A stretch of 64,000 nt of DNA. It comes from Bacteroidia bacterium (GTDB lineage Bacteria; Bacteroidota; Bacteroidia; Flavobacteriales; Flavobacteriaceae). The number at the start of each line of letters is the position of its first letter. Position 1 is the stretch's first letter. The stretch lies in the NCBI GenBank assembly GCA_030425285.1, contig JAUIAY010000001.1, forward strand, positions 482,963 to 546,962, read 5' to 3'. The position numbers and the translations under genes are program-made. Positions 44,767 to 54,603 of the stretch are shown one piece after another. The notes below the pieces were generated by a model, which had not been told where the DNA came from, did no database searches, and was given only the letters and a program-made list of their open reading frames with translations.

Positions 44767-45357
44767 ATGCCACTAGTAACGCCATTATTGCCCGAACATG
44801 ATTTAGAGACCAAGGAATTGGCTGAATTCTTTAATGAAACCCTTGGGTTTTGCCCAAATTCGGTATTGACCATGCAACGCAGGCCAGCCATTTCCAAAGC
44901 ATTTATAAACCTCAACAAAGCGGTTATGGCTAACGAAGGTCGTGTGACATCTGCCTTAAAACGTATGATTGCTTGGGTAAGTAGTAATGCTACGGGTTGT
45001 CGCTATTGTCAGGCACATGCCATTCGTGCTGCAGAACGTTATGGTGCTGAACAGGAACAACTGGATAACATTTGGGAATACCGTACCCATCCTGCTTTTA
45101 GTGATGCCGAACGTGCTGCCCTCGATTTCAGTTTGGCTGCCAGTCAAGTACCTAATGCTGTTGATGAAACCATTAAAAAACGGTTATACGAATATTGGAA
45201 TGAAGGTGAAATTGTGGAAATGTTGGGTGTTATTTCATTGTTTGGTTATTTGAACCGTTGGAATGACAGTATGGGAACCAGCATTGAAGATGGTGCGGTT
45301 GAAAGTGGCGAACATTATTTAGGAAAACATGGTTGGGAGAAGGGGAAGCATGGTTGA
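44767..45357 (+). CDS. carboxymuconolactone decarboxylase (AhpD-like) family protein
   Basis: A 196-residue all-helical protein. The AhpD-type redox motif CxxC-x3-H is present (GCRYCQAHAIRAAERYG, near residues 79-86), so a disulfide reductase or peroxide-defence role is more likely than true decarboxylation. It lies divergent from the OsmC gene, another thiol peroxidase-like protein, which fits a shared oxidative-stress context. A terminator follows. Confidence 0.88.
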   Translation: MPLVTPLLPEHDLETKELAEFFNETLGFCPNSVLTMQRRPAISKAFINLNKAVMANEGRVTSALKRMIAWVSSNATGCRYCQAHAIRAAERYGAEQEQLDNIWEYRTHPAFSDAERAALDFSLAASQVPNAVDETIKKRLYEYWNEGEIVEMLGVISLFGYLNRWNDSMGTSIEDGAVESGEHYLGKHGWEKGKHG

Positions 45358-45403
45358 TTAGAACCAAGATTTTAGACCGCTTCGCTTTTAGAACATAGAC
45401 GAG

Positions 45404-45430
45404 CCTCACTGGAAAAAAGTGAGGTTTTAT
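45404..45430 (+). terminator. intrinsic terminator after AhpD-like gene
   Basis: A 7-bp stem CCTCACT/AGTGAGG with an A-rich loop and a T-rich tail on the plus strand. Confidence 0.75.
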
Positions 45431-45461
45431 GTTTTAATTAAAAGGATGTGGATAGAAGGGA

Positions 45462-46031
45462 TTACAATATCATCTCAACCCTTTTCCTCAATTCCGGTAA
45501 AACTTCAACCTCAAACCAAGGATTTTTAGTAAGCCAAAATCGATTTCTGGGACTTGGATGCGGTAAGGGTAAATAGTTTGGTAAATAGTCTTTATAATTT
45601 TTAACCGTTTCCGTTAAGGTGTTTTTAGCTTGCTCTTTTAAATAGTAACGTTGTGCATACATCCCAATTAAAAGTACTAATTCAACCTGTTTCATGTTAT
45701 CAAATAAGGATTGGTGCCATTGTGGTGCACATTCAGGTCTTGGTGGTAAATCGCCACTTTTTCCTTTTCCGGGATAGCAAAATCCCATTGGTATTATGGC
45801 AAAATTTTCAGGATTGTAAAACTGTTCATTTGTAACATCCAGCCAATTTCGTAAGTGCTTACCACTGGCATCATCCCAAGGGATTCCTGATGCGTGGACT
45901 TTGGTTCCAGGTGCTTGTCCAACAATCACAATTTTGGAATCTATATCAGCTGAAACAACAGGTCTTGGACCTAATGGTAAATGGTCTTTGCAGATAGCGC
46001 AGTGTTTTATGTTGTTTAATAAACTCTTCAC
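45462..46031 (-). CDS. uracil-DNA glycosylase family protein
   Basis: A 189-residue protein of the UDG superfamily. Motif 1 appears as VIVGQAPGTKVHASGIPW and motif 2 as LPHPSPRNRFW. Two Cys in HCAICKDH could be the remainder of an iron-sulfur site, but the other two ligands of family 4 enzymes are not evident, and motif 1 lacks the usual family 1 Asp, so the exact base excised is unclear. It begins the window's minus-strand run back from rsmI. Confidence 0.85.
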   Translation of the reverse strand: MKSLLNNIKHCAICKDHLPLGPRPVVSADIDSKIVIVGQAPGTKVHASGIPWDDASGKHLRNWLDVTNEQFYNPENFAIIPMGFCYPGKGKSGDLPPRPECAPQWHQSLFDNMKQVELVLLIGMYAQRYYLKEQAKNTLTETVKNYKDYLPNYLPLPHPSPRNRFWLTKNPWFEVEVLPELRKRVEMIL

Positions 46032-46048
46032 TATTAATAAAAAAAGGA

Positions 46049-46486
46049 TTAGTTAGCTATTTTGCTGTAACATAGACCAAACATATTTGGTGATTCAAAA
46101 ATATCAACAACTCTAACTTCAGTACAAATCTCCGTAAAATCATCCATGTGTGCACACTTTTGAAAATCATCATAGTTAACCGGTTTTGAAAAATTTGAAT
46201 TATTTATTCTTGGTTCAGGCAATATTAAACTCTTAATTTTAAAAGAATACATAGAATCTAATTCAACTTTATTACAATTATCACTATTACCCTTTTTTGA
46301 AATAACTTTATAATTAAGCTTGTCACTTGAAACGTAAATCACATGATAATTCTTAACTGAATCTATTTTGTAAACTTTAGCATCAATCTCCTTAAATAAA
46401 TCAACTTTTCGAGACTTTGGCTCACTATCTATTTGAGTGCCTTTACAAGAAGTCAAAATCAATATTAAAACAATAAGTCTTTTCAT
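46049..46486 (-). CDS. hypothetical lipoprotein
   Basis: A 145-residue probable lipoprotein: MKRLIVLILILTSCKG has a lipobox with Cys at residue 14. The mature part is polar, with several Cys (SDNCNK, KCAHMD, EICTE, GLCYSK) that may form disulfides. No family is recognised. The start at 46486 begins the signal peptide; a longer frame would run into rsmI. It lies 4 bp after rsmI. Confidence 0.72.
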   Translation of the reverse strand: MKRLIVLILILTSCKGTQIDSEPKSRKVDLFKEIDAKVYKIDSVKNYHVIYVSSDKLNYKVISKKGNSDNCNKVELDSMYSFKIKSLILPEPRINNSNFSKPVNYDDFQKCAHMDDFTEICTEVRVVDIFESPNMFGLCYSKIAN

Positions 46487-46490
46487 AGAA

Positions 46491-47159
46491 TTACTTTTTC
46501 CCACCAACCACAATCACGATTTCGCCTTTTGGTGGTTTGTTGATGTAATGTTCTAAAATTTCTCTAGCATTACCACGAATGGTTTCTTCATATAACTTGG
46601 TCAGTTCACGTGATACGGAAACATGTCTGTCTTCTCCAAAATACTCACAAAAATGCGTGAGTGTTTTTATAAGTTTATGTGGGCTTTCGTAGAAAATCAT
46701 GGTTCGGGTTTCTTCTGCCAGCAAGTTTAAACGTGTTTGACGGCCTTTCTTAACTGGTAAAAAACCTTCGAACACAAACTTATCATTAGGTAAGCCACTA
46801 TTTACTAAAGCCGGAACAAAAGCCGTTGCGCCAGGTAAACACTCCACATCAATACCGTTTTCTATACAAGCCCTAGTCAACAAAAAACCAGGGTCGGAAA
46901 TAGCTGGTGTACCAGCATCACTGATTAAAGCTATGGTGGTTCCGCCTTTTAATTTATTAATTAATCCTTCAACTGTTTTGTGTTCATTGTGCATGTGGTG
47001 TGATTGCGAAGGTGTGTTAATTTCAAAGTGCTTGAGGAGTTTGCCTGATGTTCGTGTGTCTTCGGCCAAAATCAAATCGACTTCCTTTAAAACCTCAATA
47101 GCCCTTAAGGTCATATCCTGTAGATTTCCAATAGGTGTTGGAACAATATAAAGTTTCAT
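46491..47159 (-). CDS. rsmI: 16S rRNA 2'-O-ribose methyltransferase (C1402)
   Basis: SAM-dependent methyltransferase of the tetrapyrrole methylase fold that modifies C1402 in 16S rRNA; 222 residues, somewhat shorter than in E. coli as usual in this phylum. Motifs: MKLYIVPTPIGNLQDMTLRA, ILAEDTRTSGKLL, ISDAGTPAISDPG, CLPGATAFVPAL, and the Phe-Tyr-Glu-Ser segment MIFYESPHKL. The ATG at 47159 begins this conserved N-terminus and excludes seven upstream codons. Confidence 0.95.
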   Translation of the reverse strand: MKLYIVPTPIGNLQDMTLRAIEVLKEVDLILAEDTRTSGKLLKHFEINTPSQSHHMHNEHKTVEGLINKLKGGTTIALISDAGTPAISDPGFLLTRACIENGIDVECLPGATAFVPALVNSGLPNDKFVFEGFLPVKKGRQTRLNLLAEETRTMIFYESPHKLIKTLTHFCEYFGEDRHVSVSRELTKLYEETIRGNAREILEHYINKPPKGEIVIVVGGKK

Positions 47160-47249
47160 AATGTGCGGATTTCCTCTCAAATTTACATACTTTTAAACTA
47201 TATTGACGCAACCTTTTGACTATTTGTGCATCTAACTAAAAACCAATCT

Positions 47250-50200
47250 ATGCAAAATAAAATCCTGGCACTATTTCTTATCTGCTTTTGCACTTGGGTT
47301 GGGTTTAGTCAAACTACGGATTTAGCCATTTCGGTAGAGGCACAGGATTTATCTGGAAGCGATATCTCACAAGCACATATTTATGAAGAATTTCAATATT
47401 TGGTAACCATCACCAATTCTGGTAATGCGGTTCAAAATGCAGTTTTTAATCAGACTATCAATGCAGGTGCTATAATCATTTCGTATGTGAGCCAGAACTC
47501 AACAGGTGGCACCACACTAATAACGGATTTTGCTGTCGTAGGCAATCAAATATCAGGAACTATAGCTAATTTTCCTGCAGCAGCTAGTCTTCAGGTGAAA
47601 GTGGTATTGCGAGCACCTCCTACAACTGGTGGTATTGCCACAACTGTGACCATTACTCCTCCTGATACCGTTACGGATACCAATGAGGGAAACAATATCT
47701 CCATTATATCCATTGATATTACGGACATTATAGTCGATTTCACCGTTTCGCACGAACAAATTACTCCAGTGCCTGGCACAGCTATTAGCAATTGGGGCGA
47801 CACCATTACTTATCATGTGACCATTACCAACAATAGTGATATTGTTTACCCTTTGGTAGGTTTTTCTGGGATTATGGAACTGAATTCCTTGGCAGTAAAT
47901 GGATTGCCTATTGTTCAGTTGGTTTCCATGACCTGCATTAGTGCTACCAATGGATCTGAATGCTATGATGATTTTAATGTTAATCCACAACCGACCACTA
48001 TTTTTGCAGCGACCCCAAACGCTGTTTATAGTTTTCTTATCAATCATGAATTTCAACCCAATAGTATATTGACATTTGAAATGGTCTATCAGTTTTTGGA
48101 ACCAGAATGTAGGGTAAATCCAGCCCAAATGGTGGTTAACAGTCATATTGAAATAGCATTGGATCATGCCAACGAATCTTCCAATTTATCAAATGATGTT
48201 GAAAGTCTTTTGATTGAAGCCGAACTCTGTCAAGAAACCGATGTATGTATTGAAACCATTCAAACCTCTCCTACCGTTGGTGATTTAGTGAATTGGGGTG
48301 AATCGATAGTCTATGAAACAACCATTTGTAACAATGGCCCTTTGGATGCTGATGTAATAGCCAGTTTTAGAAACACCTCTAACAATGTGCTTTGGCAGAT
48401 TACATCCATAGAGTGTATTGAAAGTGAATCAACAATACCTTGTAACACGACGACTTTCGCAAATGCAGGGCAATATTGGGTTTGTAATGTTTTTAATATG
48501 CCTGTTGGTGAAATTCTCACGGTTAGGACCACGCTTCATTTTATAGAACCTGAATGTATAATTGGCAATATTAATGGTATTGCAAGAAGTAACGTTAGTA
48601 TTGAATCGCCTAATATTGAAGATAATTTCCAGAATAATAATACCGATTTCGACAATGTCGATCTACCCATGGATATACCACAATGCGAAGTGGTTGAGCT
48701 TGAAATTACCAAAACGCAAATAGACCCTCAATTACCCGAAGGAGGCTCTCCGGATAATACGACTGCTTGGAGCTCAACCATTACCTATGAGATTACTGCT
48801 TCTAATATCAGTGAGCTTGACACCAATATTGTATTAAGCGATTTTATTGATTATCAAAATTCAACGGTTACCAGTGCTGTTTTAGAATCTGTAACTTGTG
48901 TGTCCACTACAGGAAGTGCCTCTTGTTTTGATATTGAGCATGCGAATATTGGAGTCGCTTTAGATGGTATGCCAGATGGCAATGGTGATCCCGATGTGTT
49001 TTGGGAAATTTTAGAAGAAGATGGTTGGGAACTTCCCGCTATGAGTTCTGTAACTTTTCATGTTGAGGTGACTTGGTATCCCGAATGCCTTATTGAGGAT
49101 CTCTATGCAACAAATAGAGTGGCATTAGCGCCTATAGATTTGCCTGAAAACCAACAACCATCAGGTTCGTTTGCAACAACTTATTTTGCGCCTTGTGTAG
49201 ATTTAGTAGTTCAAACGTTTCCTGAATTCCCTACGGTTTTTGTCAATCAGCCATTTAATTGGATAATTGATATCACTAATAGCAACACAAGTGACGAAAT
49301 TATCGATGCTGAATTTATTGATGTTTTAGACGACCGATTTACTATTGCCGGAACACCAACCTGCCAGGTAACTTCTGGTAATGCAACGTGTATTTCATCA
49401 TTTAATGTTTCTGGAAATACCGTTTCTGGAATCATTCCACAAATGGATGTCGGTTCAACGGTCAGGGTTTTTATTCCTGTTGAAGCGCCTAATATTGGTG
49501 GTGCTTTTGTGAATACCGCAGAAGCTATTCCTAGTCCAATTAACAATGAAGAACTCACACCAGAAACCAATATTTCGATTAGTAGTGTTCAAGTCTTAGC
49601 ACCAACATTGGAAAAATGGTTTGACCCAGATATTATATACACTCACGAAGAAAGTACCTTAACATTTACCATTTATAGTGTGGATTCTGGAGAAACCGAA
49701 AGCAATATTTCATTTACCGATAATTTGCCCAACGGACTCGTATTGACATCGCAACCTGTTTGGGTCAATAGCAATGGTAGTACAGGAACTTTTGTAGGAG
49801 ATATCGGTGATGATTTTGTAGGTATTACCAATTTAAACATCCCTCAAAGTGCTTCTGACTGTACATTTTCGGTAACGGTTACTTCGGCTATTCCTGGAAT
49901 ATACACAAACAACCACACCAATTTTACGAATCAGAATAACATTGACACTTCAGAAGTTTTGGCACAGCTGGAAGTTATTCAAAATCCAAATGCTCCTGTT
50001 GATTGCTTGGAAGTTCCTGAAGTTTTCACGCCTAATAACGATGGCATTAACGATTATTTTGAAATTCCTTGTTTGGATGACTACGAAACCAATCGTCTAA
50101 AAGTTTTTAATCGTTATGGTGTATTGGTTTTTCAACAAGAAAACTACGATAATTTATGGGATGGCACACCTAATCAAGGATTACTGCACAATTCAGGTAA

Positions 50201-50285
50201 AGCCCTTCCTGTGGGAACCTATTACTATATTCTTGAAGTTGGAAATGAAAAACCGCTTGTTGGTTGGGTGTACTTAAATTATTAA
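47250..50285 (+). CDS. large secreted protein with DUF11-like repeats and a type B T9SS sorting domain
   Basis: A 1,011-residue extracellular or cell-surface protein. A signal peptide (MQNKILALFLICFCTWVGFSQ) is followed by at least five DUF11-type beta repeats of about 140-160 residues, each with a Cys pair and segments such as ITYHVTITNNSDI or ITYEITASNISELD. The last 90 residues form a gliding-motility-associated (CHU_C, type B) sorting domain: EVFTPNNDGINDYFEIP, LKVFNRYGVLVFQQENY and PVGTYYYILEV. It is exported by the type IX system and may act in adhesion or gliding. It shares a TTAA stop with the convergent gene. Confidence 0.92.
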   Translation: MQNKILALFLICFCTWVGFSQTTDLAISVEAQDLSGSDISQAHIYEEFQYLVTITNSGNAVQNAVFNQTINAGAIIISYVSQNSTGGTTLITDFAVVGNQISGTIANFPAAASLQVKVVLRAPPTTGGIATTVTITPPDTVTDTNEGNNISIISIDITDIIVDFTVSHEQITPVPGTAISNWGDTITYHVTITNNSDIVYPLVGFSGIMELNSLAVNGLPIVQLVSMTCISATNGSECYDDFNVNPQPTTIFAATPNAVYSFLINHEFQPNSILTFEMVYQFLEPECRVNPAQMVVNSHIEIALDHANESSNLSNDVESLLIEAELCQETDVCIETIQTSPTVGDLVNWGESIVYETTICNNGPLDADVIASFRNTSNNVLWQITSIECIESESTIPCNTTTFANAGQYWVCNVFNMPVGEILTVRTTLHFIEPECIIGNINGIARSNVSIESPNIEDNFQNNNTDFDNVDLPMDIPQCEVVELEITKTQIDPQLPEGGSPDNTTAWSSTITYEITASNISELDTNIVLSDFIDYQNSTVTSAVLESVTCVSTTGSASCFDIEHANIGVALDGMPDGNGDPDVFWEILEEDGWELPAMSSVTFHVEVTWYPECLIEDLYATNRVALAPIDLPENQQPSGSFATTYFAPCVDLVVQTFPEFPTVFVNQPFNWIIDITNSNTSDEIIDAEFIDVLDDRFTIAGTPTCQVTSGNATCISSFNVSGNTVSGIIPQMDVGSTVRVFIPVEAPNIGGAFVNTAEAIPSPINNEELTPETNISISSVQVLAPTLEKWFDPDIIYTHEESTLTFTIYSVDSGETESNISFTDNLPNGLVLTSQPVWVNSNGSTGTFVGDIGDDFVGITNLNIPQSASDCTFSVTVTSAIPGIYTNNHTNFTNQNNIDTSEVLAQLEVIQNPNAPVDCLEVPEVFTPNNDGINDYFEIPCLDDYETNRLKVFNRYGVLVFQQENYDNLWDGTPNQGLLHNSGKALPVGTYYYILEVGNEKPLVGWVYLNY

Positions 50286-51016
50286 GCGTCGTATTTGCTT
50301 TCAATAATTTCCATAAAACGGATTTCATAATCCTCTTTGCCTTCCCAATTGGCATAATCGGGTTTTACCATATTTTGGATAAAGGTTTTGGCATCATCAA
50401 ACGAGTTGATGGTATTTATTTGCGAAAGCACTCGATCATAATCTTCCGATTTTCCTTCAAAAAGATGTTTTATAAAAGCAATCTTATCATTTAAACCTAT
50501 GTTTAGCCCTTTCTTTAATTTGTCGTTCAGGGACTTTTTTCCTTCTTGTTTAGATTTATCTATTGGTTCAAAAACTGGTTCTTCTAAAAAATCTGCCGTC
50601 AGGTCATCCAAATTATTTTTATGGATTTGTGTCTTGGTCCCTGCTTTTTCAAAAATGGCGTCAACTGCTTGTGCTTCTTGAGGCATTTGAGCTACCATGT
50701 CCTTTATTTTTTCAATGGCTGGCTCCATGATTTCTTCATGCTCCGAATCATCTAAATTGATATAAACCTTGTCTTCAAACTCTATGTTATCACTAACCTT
50801 ATTGTTAAACGCTACATCCAGCATTTCAAAGAACGACGAGTCATTACCAATAGTAGGTAATTCATCATCAAGATTTTCCTTGGCAAACTTTAGCACTGTA
50901 AGTTTTTCATAAAGTGCCGCCACTTCCTGATGCATTTTATCAATATCATCTTGTCCTTTTAGCTTTAGTATTCTATGTGCAATACTCATTAATTCAGCTT
51001 CAAGTTTCTTCTTCAT
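50282..51016 (-). CDS. hypothetical protein, conserved-looking
   Basis: A 244-residue cytoplasmic protein without signal peptide or membrane segment. It is strongly acidic in the middle, with a helical N-terminus (AELMSIAHRILKLKGQDDID) and a C-terminal helical part LNDKIAFIKHLFEGKSEDYDRV. I recall similar uncharacterised proteins next to thymidine kinase in flavobacteria, but no function is known. It is divergent from tdk. Confidence 0.8.
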   Translation of the reverse strand: MKKKLEAELMSIAHRILKLKGQDDIDKMHQEVAALYEKLTVLKFAKENLDDELPTIGNDSSFFEMLDVAFNNKVSDNIEFEDKVYINLDDSEHEEIMEPAIEKIKDMVAQMPQEAQAVDAIFEKAGTKTQIHKNNLDDLTADFLEEPVFEPIDKSKQEGKKSLNDKLKKGLNIGLNDKIAFIKHLFEGKSEDYDRVLSQINTINSFDDAKTFIQNMVKPDYANWEGKEDYEIRFMEIIESKYDA

Positions 51017-51120
51017 AACTTTTTATATTTAAAACGAATTTATGCTTTTGATTTTTAATAAATTTACGCCACCTTTATACAAAACGAACAATCCGTTTAT
51101 TTTAGTGTTAAAATTACAAA

Positions 51121-51777
51121 ATGTTTCTCGAAAATACCGTAAATCATAAAGAACAATTTGGCTGGATAGAAGTCATTTGTGGATCTATGTTCTCTGGAAA
51201 GACTGAAGAATTGATTCGCAGGCTTAAACGCGCCCAATTTGCCAGACAAAAAGTGGAAATCTTTAAGCCTTCCATTGATGTCAGGTATGATGAGGACAAA
51301 GTGGTTTCGCATGATGAGAATGAAATTCGGTCAACACCTGTTCCTGCAGCTGCCAATATTCCAATTCTGGCTGATGGTTGTGACGTGGTGGGTATTGATG
51401 AAGCCCAGTTTTTTGATGACGAAATTGTAAGGGTGTGCAATGATTTAGCCAATAAAGGTGTTCGCGTCATTGTGGCTGGGTTGGATATGGACTTTAAGGG
51501 AAATCCATTTGGACCCATGCCAAACCTAATGGCTACTGCTGAATATGTAACCAAGGTCCACGCTATTTGTACCAAAACTGGTAATCTGGCTCAATACAGT
51601 TACCGAAAAGCCAAAAGTGATGATTTGGTTTTATTAGGTGAAGTTGATGAATATGAACCCTTAAGTCGTGCTGCCTTTTACAAATCAATGTTGCGTGATA
51701 AGGTTCGAAATATGAAGGTTACTGACGCCGAAGAAGTTACAAACAATACCAAAGATGCGAATGGCAAAAGCGCATGA
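51121..51777 (+). CDS. tdk: thymidine kinase
   Basis: Salvage enzyme that phosphorylates thymidine; 218 residues. The P-loop [19 protein letters not shown], the catalytic [11 protein letters not shown] and the [14 protein letters not shown] segment are clear. The zinc-site region reads [17 protein letters not shown], with only one of the usual first Cys pair visible, so the zinc finger may be degenerate. The alanine racemase gene begins inside the last codons, so the two are coupled. Confidence 0.95.
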   Translation: MFLENTVNHKEQFGWIEVICGSMFSGKTEELIRRLKRAQFARQKVEIFKPSIDVRYDEDKVVSHDENEIRSTPVPAAANIPILADGCDVVGIDEAQFFDDEIVRVCNDLANKGVRVIVAGLDMDFKGNPFGPMPNLMATAEYVTKVHAICTKTGNLAQYSYRKAKSDDLVLLGEVDEYEPLSRAAFYKSMLRDKVRNMKVTDAEEVTNNTKDANGKSA

Positions 51778-52867
51778 AACCATTCTTGAAATCGATTTTA
51801 GGGCATTAAAACATAATTTTGAATACCTTAAATCCAAAATAAAACCCAAAACAAAATTTTTAGCGGTCGTAAAAGCATTTGCCTATGGCAGCGATGCCAT
51901 TGAAATAGCCAAATTTCTAGAAAATGAAGGTGTAGACTATTTTGCCGTAGCCTATACCGATGAAGGTGTGGCGTTACGGGATGCAGGCATTACCAAACCT
52001 ATTTTGGTACTACATCCACTCCCAGCAAGTTTTAAAACTTTAATTGAGCGTTGTCTGGAACCTAGTATTTATAGTTCAAAAGTTTTAAGCGAATTTTTGG
52101 AGGTTGCTGCTGAAGAGAAGCAAGTAAATTGCCCCATCCATATCAAGTTTAACACAGGATTGAATAGATTGGGCTTTAATTCTGAAGATGTTGATTTTAT
52201 TCTGTATCAACTTAAAAACTCAAATCATGTCAAGGTAAAATCAATCTTTTCGCATTTGGCCGCCAGTGAAGATTTAAACGAAAAGGTGTTCTCCAAAAAT
52301 CAAATTGACCAATTCGATGACATTTCAAAAGCTATGGTTTCTGGTCTAAACTATAGACCAATATTACATATTTGTAACACTTCCGGGATTTTGAATTATC
52401 CGGAAGCTCATTTAGATATGGTAAGATCCGGAATAGGTTTATATGGATTTGGTAATTCCAAAGAAGAAGATCAAAACCTAAAACCTATTGCTGCTTTAAA
52501 ATCCGTTATTTCACAAATTCACAAAGTCACACCAGGAGAAAGTGTAGGCTATAACAGAGCTTTTAAGGCTATACAACCTACTAAAACGGCAACCATTCCG
52601 ATTGGTCATGCTGATGGATTGGGCAGACAATATGGTAAAGGCAAAGGGTTTGTAACCATTAACAACCAACGAGCTTACATTGTTGGTAATGTTTGTATGG
52701 ATATGATTATGGTCGATGTTACCCAAATAGATTGTCAGGAAGGTGATGAGGTTGTTATTTTTGGAAAAAACCCAAATGCCAGTGAATTTTCAGCAACAGT
52801 TAATAGTATTTCGTATGAAATCATAACAGCTGTTTCTCAACGCATTAAGCGTGTTTATAAAAAATAA
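51761..52867 (+). CDS. alr: alanine racemase
   Basis: PLP enzyme making D-alanine for peptidoglycan; 368 residues. The PLP Lys lies in [14 protein letters not shown] (about residue 36), and the second catalytic Tyr in SVGYNRAF; substrate-binding [12 protein letters not shown] is typical. Two ATGs lie close together (51755 and 51761); the second was preferred because homologues usually begin M-x-K-A-x-E-T. Overlap with tdk is 17 bp. Confidence 0.95.
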   Translation: MAKAHETILEIDFRALKHNFEYLKSKIKPKTKFLAVVKAFAYGSDAIEIAKFLENEGVDYFAVAYTDEGVALRDAGITKPILVLHPLPASFKTLIERCLEPSIYSSKVLSEFLEVAAEEKQVNCPIHIKFNTGLNRLGFNSEDVDFILYQLKNSNHVKVKSIFSHLAASEDLNEKVFSKNQIDQFDDISKAMVSGLNYRPILHICNTSGILNYPEAHLDMVRSGIGLYGFGNSKEEDQNLKPIAALKSVISQIHKVTPGESVGYNRAFKAIQPTKTATIPIGHADGLGRQYGKGKGFVTINNQRAYIVGNVCMDMIMVDVTQIDCQEGDEVVIFGKNPNASEFSATVNSISYEIITAVSQRIKRVYKK

Positions 52868-52928
52868 ATTTCTTTTTTTTAATAGTTTTTCCGTTCTTTA
52901 ATGATATTAACTATCTAAATCAATTATT

Positions 52929-53330
52929 ATGCTTAAAGAATTTAAAGATTTTATCATGACTGGCAACGTCATAGATCTTGCTGTAGCTGTTATTTTAGCT
53001 GGTGCCGTAGGAATGGTTGTCAATGGTTTCGTAACCGATATCATGATGCCTTTTGTTGGACACTTTTCTGGAGGATTGGATTTTGCAGACATGAAACTTG
53101 TTCTAGATGAAGCCGTTGTGGCAGCTGATGGTACTGTTACTAAACCTGAAAATGCCATTATGTATGGAAAATGGGTTAATGCCATCATTAACTTAATAGT
53201 TGTAGGTTTTGTGCTGTTTATGATTGTAAAAGCATACAACAAAACCAAAACACCACCGCCTCCTCCTGCTCCATCAGGACCATCTGATAATGATTTACTA
53301 ACAGAAATTAGAGATTTATTGAAAAAATAG
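52929..53330 (+). CDS. mscL: large-conductance mechanosensitive channel
   Basis: A 133-residue inner membrane channel that releases solutes on osmotic downshock. MLKEFKDFIMTGNVIDLAVA leads into TM1, then a periplasmic loop, TM2 (IINLIVVGFVLFMIVKAY) and a proline-rich linker before a charged C-terminal helix (DNDLLTEIRDLLKK). The order and length are those of MscL. A single gene with its own terminator. Confidence 0.97.
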   Translation: MLKEFKDFIMTGNVIDLAVAVILAGAVGMVVNGFVTDIMMPFVGHFSGGLDFADMKLVLDEAVVAADGTVTKPENAIMYGKWVNAIINLIVVGFVLFMIVKAYNKTKTPPPPPAPSGPSDNDLLTEIRDLLKK

Positions 53331-53358
53331 TCGCTACACTATATATTCTAACCTAAAG

Positions 53359-53386
53359 CCACTTCATACTTGAAGTGGTTTTTTTT
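53359..53386 (+). terminator. intrinsic terminator after mscL
   Basis: A perfect 8-bp stem CCACTTCA/TGAAGTGG with a 4-base loop followed by eight T. Confidence 0.93.
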
Positions 53387-53421
53387 ATGACTTTTTTCAA
53401 TTTAGAAATTGAATAATTAAT

Positions 53422-53429
53422 TATTTTTG
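53422..53429 (+). promoter_or_regulatory. -7 promoter element of asd
   Basis: TATTTTTG fits TAnnTTTG and lies 16 bp before the asd start. No clear -33 partner. Confidence 0.45.
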
Positions 53430-53445
53430 CAAGAAATTTTATGGT

Positions 53446-54435
53446 ATGAAAGTAGCAGTTGTAGGAGCCACCGGAATGGTTGGCGAAGTTATGTTAAAAG
53501 TTCTTGCTGAACGTCAATTTCCAATCACGGAATTAATTCCTGTGGCATCAGAAAAATCTGTTGGTAAGCCTATTGAGTTTAAAGACAAAACATTTCATGT
53601 TGTCAATTTAGAAACTGCAGTGTCATTAAAACCTGAAATTGCTTTGTTTTCGGCTGGTGGCAGCACCTCGTTGGAATGGGCTCCTAGATTTGCTGACGCT
53701 GGAACAACGGTTATAGACAATTCATCTGCATGGCGCATGGATCAAGACAAAAAATTGGTTGTGCCCGAAATAAATGCCCATACGCTAACTAAATCTGATA
53801 AAATTATTGCAAATCCCAATTGTTCAACCATCCAGATGGTTATGGTATTGGCGCCTTTGCATAAAAAATATACCATAAAGCGTATTGTTGTTTCAACATA
53901 TCAATCTATTTCAGGGACTGGAGTAAAAGCTGTTAAGCAGTTGGAAAACGAATTGGCTGGCGTTAAAGGTGAAATGGCATATCCTTACCCAATTCATCAA
54001 AACGCCTTACCTCATTGTGATGTTTTTGAAGAAAACGGTTATACCAAGGAAGAAATGAAGTTGGTTCGTGAAACCCAAAAAATATTGGACGATAGGTCTA
54101 TTGCTGTTACCGCTACAGCCGTTAGAATTCCTACTTCTGGAGGTCATAGTGAATCGGTTAATATAGAGTTTGAGCATGATTTTGACATCAGTGATGTGAG
54201 ACAAATTCTAAACGAAACACCAGGTGTCGTTTTACAAGATAATCCTGATATGAATATGTACCCAATGCCAATATATGCACATGATAAAGATGAAGTATTT
54301 GTTGGTAGAATTAGAAGAGACGGTTCGCAACCCAACTCATTGAATATGTGGGTTGTTAGTGATAATTTAAGAAAAGGGGCAGCAACTAACACTGTACAAA
54401 TAGCCGAGTACCTCATTAAAAATCAGTTGGTTTAA
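53446..54435 (+). CDS. asd: aspartate-semialdehyde dehydrogenase
   Basis: Second step of the aspartate pathway, leading to lysine/diaminopimelate, methionine and threonine; 329 residues. The NADP-binding start VAVVGATGMVGEVML, the catalytic Cys in ANPNCSTIQMVMVL (about residue 128) and the later RIPTSGGHSESVN with the catalytic His are present. It supplies diaminopimelate for the wall, as alr supplies D-alanine. An ATG five bases upstream is out of frame. Confidence 0.97.
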   Translation: MKVAVVGATGMVGEVMLKVLAERQFPITELIPVASEKSVGKPIEFKDKTFHVVNLETAVSLKPEIALFSAGGSTSLEWAPRFADAGTTVIDNSSAWRMDQDKKLVVPEINAHTLTKSDKIIANPNCSTIQMVMVLAPLHKKYTIKRIVVSTYQSISGTGVKAVKQLENELAGVKGEMAYPYPIHQNALPHCDVFEENGYTKEEMKLVRETQKILDDRSIAVTATAVRIPTSGGHSESVNIEFEHDFDISDVRQILNETPGVVLQDNPDMNMYPMPIYAHDKDEVFVGRIRRDGSQPNSLNMWVVSDNLRKGAATNTVQIAEYLIKNQLV

Positions 54436-54603
54436 ATTTTTTGGTTCAGGCAAGTAGGAGTTTTAGCGACTTGGCTGTTTAATTGGTGAAGATTACTGGG
54501 TTTTTATAATCTTGTTGTCTGATAAAAAGTGTATTACAACTAATTAATTGTCTAGATTTTAGGTTTGTAACTATATTTACTATCCAAATTTTTACCATTG
54601 ATG

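Noticed and set aside
47553-48167. A 204-codon open frame on the minus strand inside the T9SS cargo gene
   Set aside because: It lies wholly opposite a clear secreted-protein gene, has no recognisable domain or upstream signal, and its residues mirror the repetitive Asn/Ile-rich codons of the sense gene.
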